Positions 60,654 through 64,000 of a stretch of 64,000 bases of DNA are shown here, one piece after another (within the stretch, counting starts at the first letter, position 1; the number at the start of each line of letters is the position of its first letter). The translations under genes were made by a program, and so were the position numbers. The DNA comes from Mucilaginibacter aquariorum (GTDB lineage Bacteria > Bacteroidota > Bacteroidia > Sphingobacteriales > Sphingobacteriaceae), in NCBI RefSeq assembly GCF_024498135.1, contig NZ_JANHOH010000001.1, positions 1,116,001-1,180,000 of the forward strand, in the 5' to 3' direction. Under the pieces are notes generated by a model. That model did no database searches. It was given only the letters and a program-made list of their open reading frames with translations, and was not told the DNA's origin.

Positions 60654-61751
60654 ATGAAGAAACTGTTTAATTTTTGCCTGATCGGCCTTTCCATAGCATT
60701 GATCTCCTGGGGTTTCAAAGGGCACCGCGCTATAGCGACCATCGCACAAAAACACCTGACCAGTAATACCGCTTATGTGGTTTCAGCATATCTTAAAGGC
60801 GAAGGCATGGCCGATGTGGCCACCTGGGCAGATGAAAACAGAAACAATAAAACGGCACCCTGGCATTTTTTGAACCTGCCATTGGGATTGACGCATGACC
60901 AGTTCGTTAAGCTGGTAACGGAAAGTGACAATAACGTTTACAGTGCCATCCTGAAAACAGAAGCCAGTCTAAAGGATAAAAATCTGACACCTGACCAAAA
61001 GAACGAGGCATTGAAATACCTGATCCATTTAGTAGGCGACGCACATCAGCCGATGCACGTTAGCCGCAAGGAAGATAAAGGAGGCAATACGATCCAGGTG
61101 CGTTTTGATAATAAGGGCACGAACTTACACAGTTTGTGGGACAGCAAACTCATCGATCGCGAAGGTTTGCGTGAAGCCGACATTGTAAAAACCTATGATG
61201 CAGCTACACCCGCGCAGATCAAACAATGGCAATCTGACAGCCCCATGGAATGGATATGGGAAAGCTACCAGATCAGCAGTGAATTGTACGCGCAGGTCAA
61301 AGCCGGCCAGCGGATAGACGAAGCTTATTATCAGAAATATATCCCCGTCATCCGTAAACGCGTCGATCAGGCGGGTATCCGTCTGGCAGGTGAACTCAAT
61401 AAATTATTTAATAACGAGCAGGTAAAAATCACCACTGTAACGCCCGCTCCGCCCCCGCCGCCAAATACACAAATCGTAACCGCGGTAAAACTGGAGGACA
61501 TTAAGCAGGCAACCGGCAAAACGGTAAGCGTGCAGGGCAAAGTATACAGCAGCAAGGATATCGGCAGCATGGTATTGATCAATTTAGGTGCAGCCTACCC
61601 CAATCAATTACTGACCGTCGCCCTGAAAGGCAAAGCAAAAGACCTGGGCAATCAAATAGATACCAAAACAATCACTGTTGAAGGAGAAGTCATAGATTAT
61701 AAAGGTAAACCGGAGATCATTATAACAGACCCCGCAAAGATCAAATTCTAA
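60654..61751 (+). CDS. S1/P1-family nuclease with C-terminal OB-like domain
   Basis: The 365-residue protein has a signal peptide predicted to end before Trp19 (ISWGFKGH). In the family the mature N-terminal Trp and the nearby His are zinc ligands. Further ligands are in HLVGDAHQPMHVS and NLHSLWDSKLI. After a Pro-rich linker (PAPPPPPNT, about residue 262) a C-terminal domain of about 95 residues (VQGKVYSSKDIGSMVLI) has an OB-like pattern absent from plain S1/P1 enzymes. The enzyme should cut single-stranded DNA or RNA outside the cytoplasm. Confidence 0.85.
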   Translation: MKKLFNFCLIGLSIALISWGFKGHRAIATIAQKHLTSNTAYVVSAYLKGEGMADVATWADENRNNKTAPWHFLNLPLGLTHDQFVKLVTESDNNVYSAILKTEASLKDKNLTPDQKNEALKYLIHLVGDAHQPMHVSRKEDKGGNTIQVRFDNKGTNLHSLWDSKLIDREGLREADIVKTYDAATPAQIKQWQSDSPMEWIWESYQISSELYAQVKAGQRIDEAYYQKYIPVIRKRVDQAGIRLAGELNKLFNNEQVKITTVTPAPPPPPNTQIVTAVKLEDIKQATGKTVSVQGKVYSSKDIGSMVLINLGAAYPNQLLTVALKGKAKDLGNQIDTKTITVEGEVIDYKGKPEIIITDPAKIKF

Positions 61752-61756
61752 AGCTA

Positions 61757-61993
61757 ATGAACGAGCCATTTATCATAGCCGTGGTTTACCAGGGAACGGA
61801 ACATGAGTTCAAAGCGCGTTTCGAGCGGTGGGGTTATACCCACCGTATTGCGGTGCTGATTGATGAGGTCACCGTTTTCTTTGAACCGGATGAAGAAGGA
61901 GGTTACCGGGCACTGAACGAAGGGCTGACAGCTACGGTCAACCTGAATCTGTTACAAACGGTAGCCGAAAAGCTTATCAAACTTACCCACTGA
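61757..61993 (+). CDS. Small hypothetical protein, 78 residues
   Basis: The protein reads FIIAVVYQGTEHEFKARFE and ends TVAEKLIKLTH. It has no signal or membrane segment and looks like a compact alpha/beta domain. It starts 5 bp after the nuclease stop and may be co-transcribed with it. The family is not recognised. Confidence 0.65.
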   Translation: MNEPFIIAVVYQGTEHEFKARFERWGYTHRIAVLIDEVTVFFEPDEEGGYRALNEGLTATVNLNLLQTVAEKLIKLTH

Positions 61994-62076
61994 TTCTGCC
62001 CAACTGTAAACTGGCTATTAACTGACCGTTAAGTTTTCAACAACTTGTCGAGATAAAAGCTAAGTTTCTTATCTTG

Positions 62077-62096
62077 TAATACTACTTTAATACTAC
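62077..62096 (+). promoter_or_regulatory. Tandem TAATACTAC repeats before an HTH gene
   Basis: TAATACTAC occurs at 62077-62085 and again at 62088-62096, 11 bp apart (one helical turn), ending 3 bp before the ATG at 62100. Repeat half-sites at this spacing suggest binding of a dimer, perhaps the HTH protein itself. The rest of the 106-bp gap shows nothing else clear. Confidence 0.35.
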
Positions 62097-62099
62097 GCT

Positions 62100-62384
62100 A
62101 TGAAAACAGGAAACGGTTTGACCTTTTTAGGTCGTCTTTTAGACAAAGTATGCGCTGCTGATCTGCTGCAAAGTGAACACCGGCAGGCTTTAAGTGCCCG
62201 CATCGAGCATTTGCTTGCTGAAACCGGCTTGAACCGTTTGCAATTCGGCGATCATATCCGGGTGGAAATGAATGAATTGCGGGTCTGGTTATCAGGCACA
62301 CGTGACCTGACACTGGAAACGCTGACGGAAATCTGCCATTTATTTCATATCAGTATTGGTGATTTAGTAACCGAACAGGCTTAA
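62100..62384 (+). CDS. HTH (XRE-like) protein
   Basis: The 94-residue protein has an N-terminal helical part (LGRLLDKVCAADLLQSEHRQAL) and a C-terminal helix-turn-helix region (GLNRLQFGDHIRVEMNELRVWLSG and LTLETLTEICHLFHISI), similar to the DNA-binding domain of XRE proteins and some antitoxins. No toxin-like gene is next to it. It ends 28 bp before the converging coupling-protein gene. Confidence 0.7.
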   Translation: MKTGNGLTFLGRLLDKVCAADLLQSEHRQALSARIEHLLAETGLNRLQFGDHIRVEMNELRVWLSGTRDLTLETLTEICHLFHISIGDLVTEQA

Positions 62385-62412
62385 ATATACTCAAAATGGG
62401 TGCCTTCTACTG

Positions 62413-64000
62413 TTAACTTTCAGCACTGATGGCTTCTGTTAATACTTTGATATCTTCTTTAATGCGCTGATAGCTCATTAAGATTTCGTTTTGATTAATA
62501 CTCCTGGCTCTGGGTATATCCTGATAGGCTAATTCTTCCTGCCAGATAGCGTCGTGGTCGTTTTGAATCTGACAGTGAAAGGTTTTTAGTTCAATCTTAT
62601 TAGTCGGGTCATCGGCCACCATACCAACAAATTCCCCGGATGACAGACCTGCAATTTTTGACGCAGGAATAGCGTAATCCAGTTGAGTGGAACGGCTTAC
62701 GGAGGTATCACTGCTATTAATCGATATGCTTTCCTTTTGCTGGTTGATCTTACCGAATCGTTCGGATAGTTGCTTCGATGTATCGCCGCTTACCTGTCCG
62801 CAAATAATATTTCCGACAATATTCATGATTACCTCGGCCTGTTCACGGCCATAATCCTTTTTGAGCTGGCTAGAGTCCTGAACCGCCAACGTTACTGCTA
62901 CTTTATTGGAACGTGCTGTGGCGATCAGGTTGTCGATCCCGTTAAAATAGATGGTGGGGAATTCGTCGAAAATCAAGCTGCACTTTTGTTGGTTCTTACG
63001 GTTAACCAGTTTATTAATACGGTTCACATATAAAGATAAAACAGCACCGTAAACCTGCGATTTTTGAGGGTTATTGGCCAGACAAACGATCTTGGGATCA
63101 TCCGGATTATTAATATCAAGCGAGAAGTCGTTACCACTCAAAACATAATAGAGCTGCGGTGAAGACAAACGTGCAAGGCTGATCTTGGCGCTGGCAATCT
63201 GGCCCTCCAATTGCTCATAGGCTTCATTTTTCCAGGCGGAGATAAAAGGATTAATTAATACTTCGATCTCCGGTTCGCTACTGAGTACGGCGAACAACTC
63301 TTTATAATCTATCAGCGATAATTCGATCACATGTGGCAAGGTGCAGTATTTACCGCCTTTGTATCTTTTCAGGAACCAGATCAGTGCGGTTACAAAGTTT
63401 ATGGGTGACTCCACGAAAAAGTCGCCTTGCTTTTTGATCCACTCGCGGTTTAACCCCAGCATGATCGTGCGGGCGGATTCAATAGCATCGGTAATATCCA
63501 GCATCGTATCAGGTTCCAGCGGATTGCTGCGGTGCATGATATTTTCAAAATTGATAACGTAAAAAGATCGGCCACCATGCTCACGCAGGGCATTAAAAGC
63601 GATCCTGGACAAATCATCGTATTTAAAATCGTAGATCAGCATACTAAAGCCTTTGCTGATATGCTGCGTGATGATGTGCCGGATCACGAAATAGGATTTA
63701 CCCGCGCCGGGACTGCCGCCAACCAGGATTCCGCGAAACGGATTGATGATATTGATCCAGCTGTTTCGCTCTTTCCCTTTTAATTGGTATTTGGCCGGTA
63801 AATTAATGGAGTATTCATTTTCCAGCAGCCGCTCTTCCTGCGGAAAAGTTTCATTTTCTTTATTGAAAATATCGTCCCCTAGTTTGAGTTTGAGCATCCG
63901 GAAGAGCAAGCCGCCACCGGTCAGGAATAACATATAACCAAATGCTGTTGCACCAATATACAGCCACGGACGAGTTAAGAGGAGACTACTACAGAAATAG
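62413..64000 (-). CDS. VirD4/TraG-type conjugation coupling protein, partial (5' end beyond the window)
   Basis: The gene reads right to left and its frame stays open to base 64000, so the ATG at 63933 is internal and the N-terminus is missing. The visible part begins in a membrane helix (WLYIGATAFGYMLFLTGGG) and has Walker A (GGSPGAGKSYF) and Walker B (CSLIFDEFPTIYF), then VAVTLAVQDSSQL and the end of a T4SS ATPase domain. Such proteins bring the relaxase-DNA complex to the transfer channel. Orientation opposite to the tra operon fits the mobilisation block of Bacteroidota conjugative elements; the relaxase gene should lie further right. Confidence 0.88.
   Translation of the reverse strand, partial: YFCSSLLLTRPWLYIGATAFGYMLFLTGGGLLFRMLKLKLGDDIFNKENETFPQEERLLENEYSINLPAKYQLKGKERNSWINIINPFRGILVGGSPGAGKSYFVIRHIITQHISKGFSMLIYDFKYDDLSRIAFNALREHGGRSFYVINFENIMHRSNPLEPDTMLDITDAIESARTIMLGLNREWIKKQGDFFVESPINFVTALIWFLKRYKGGKYCTLPHVIELSLIDYKELFAVLSSEPEIEVLINPFISAWKNEAYEQLEGQIASAKISLARLSSPQLYYVLSGNDFSLDINNPDDPKIVCLANNPQKSQVYGAVLSLYVNRINKLVNRKNQQKCSLIFDEFPTIYFNGIDNLIATARSNKVAVTLAVQDSSQLKKDYGREQAEVIMNIVGNIICGQVSGDTSKQLSERFGKINQQKESISINSSDTSVSRSTQLDYAIPASKIAGLSSGEFVGMVADDPTNKIELKTFHCQIQNDHDAIWQEELAYQDIPRARSINQNEILMSYQRIKEDIKVLTEAISAES

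Overview
The window looks like a chromosome segment of a Bacteroidota bacterium, most likely a Sphingobacteriaceae member close to Mucilaginibacter or Pedobacter. This is inferred from gene families only: SusC/SusD and FecR/ECF loci, Bacteroidetes-type TraE-TraM conjugation proteins (DUF4134, DUF4133, DUF3989 types), an UpxY-like NusG paralogue, and weak Shine-Dalgarno sites. No rRNA, tRNA or CRISPR array was seen.

Region 1 (1-35880) is one long plus-strand exopolysaccharide / O-antigen-like locus. It opens with the C-terminal part of a Wzc-type tyrosine autokinase and an UpxY/RfaH-like antiterminator. Next come an AsnB-like amidotransferase, a Wzm/Wzt ABC exporter, and a dTDP-amino-sugar module (two FdtA-like ketoisomerases, a GNAT acyltransferase, an FdtB-like aminotransferase). 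Inside that module sits a miniature fatty-acid-synthesis set: an ACP, two KAS III enzymes with complete Cys-His-Asn triads, and an SDR reductase. My reading is that this set makes a short (possibly 3-hydroxy) acyl group for an N-acylated 3-amino-3,6-dideoxyhexose. About 17 glycosyltransferases follow (one split by a frameshift), with a hexapeptide acetyltransferase, an MBOAT/AlgJ-like pair, an OafA-like acyltransferase, an FkbM methyltransferase, a Wzy-like polymerase and an exosortase with Cys/Arg/His catalytic residues. Most genes overlap or nearly abut, several start with TTG or GTG, and the only strong terminator is at the very end.

Region 2 (35880-37950) is a gene-poor junction. It holds two different pairs of imperfect direct repeats, an IS110-family DEDD transposase on the minus strand, and an XRE regulator preceded by a perfect 24-bp palindrome. 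One repeat pair can fold, lies directly at the transposase 3' end, and is a candidate for the guide-RNA (bridge RNA) part of the IS.

Region 3 (38159-49260) is a conjugative-element transfer operon: an unrecognised membrane protein, TraE, TraF, TraG (VirB4-like ATPase), a lipoprotein, three tandem TraI-like paralogues, TraJ, TraK, TraL, TraM, and two related DUF3945-like proteins around a frameshifted gene. TraN-TraQ are not present here.

Region 4 (49317-58620) is a self-contained cargo locus bounded on the left by a rho-independent terminator: ECF sigma factor, FecR anti-sigma factor, SusC/SusD pair and two Tat-exported metallophosphatases. It looks like a phosphate-scavenging system for organic phosphate. 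Directly after it (58635-59103) lie a minus-strand gene remnant and a truncated second copy of traE, so tra-derived sequence lies on both sides of the cargo.

Region 5 (59239-64000) holds a small unknown protein, a Cdd1-type helix-hairpin-helix protein, an AlkB-like dioxygenase, an S1/P1 nuclease with an extra C-terminal domain, another small protein, an HTH regulator and, on the minus strand running off the right edge, a VirD4/TraG-type coupling protein. This is probably still inside the conjugative element.
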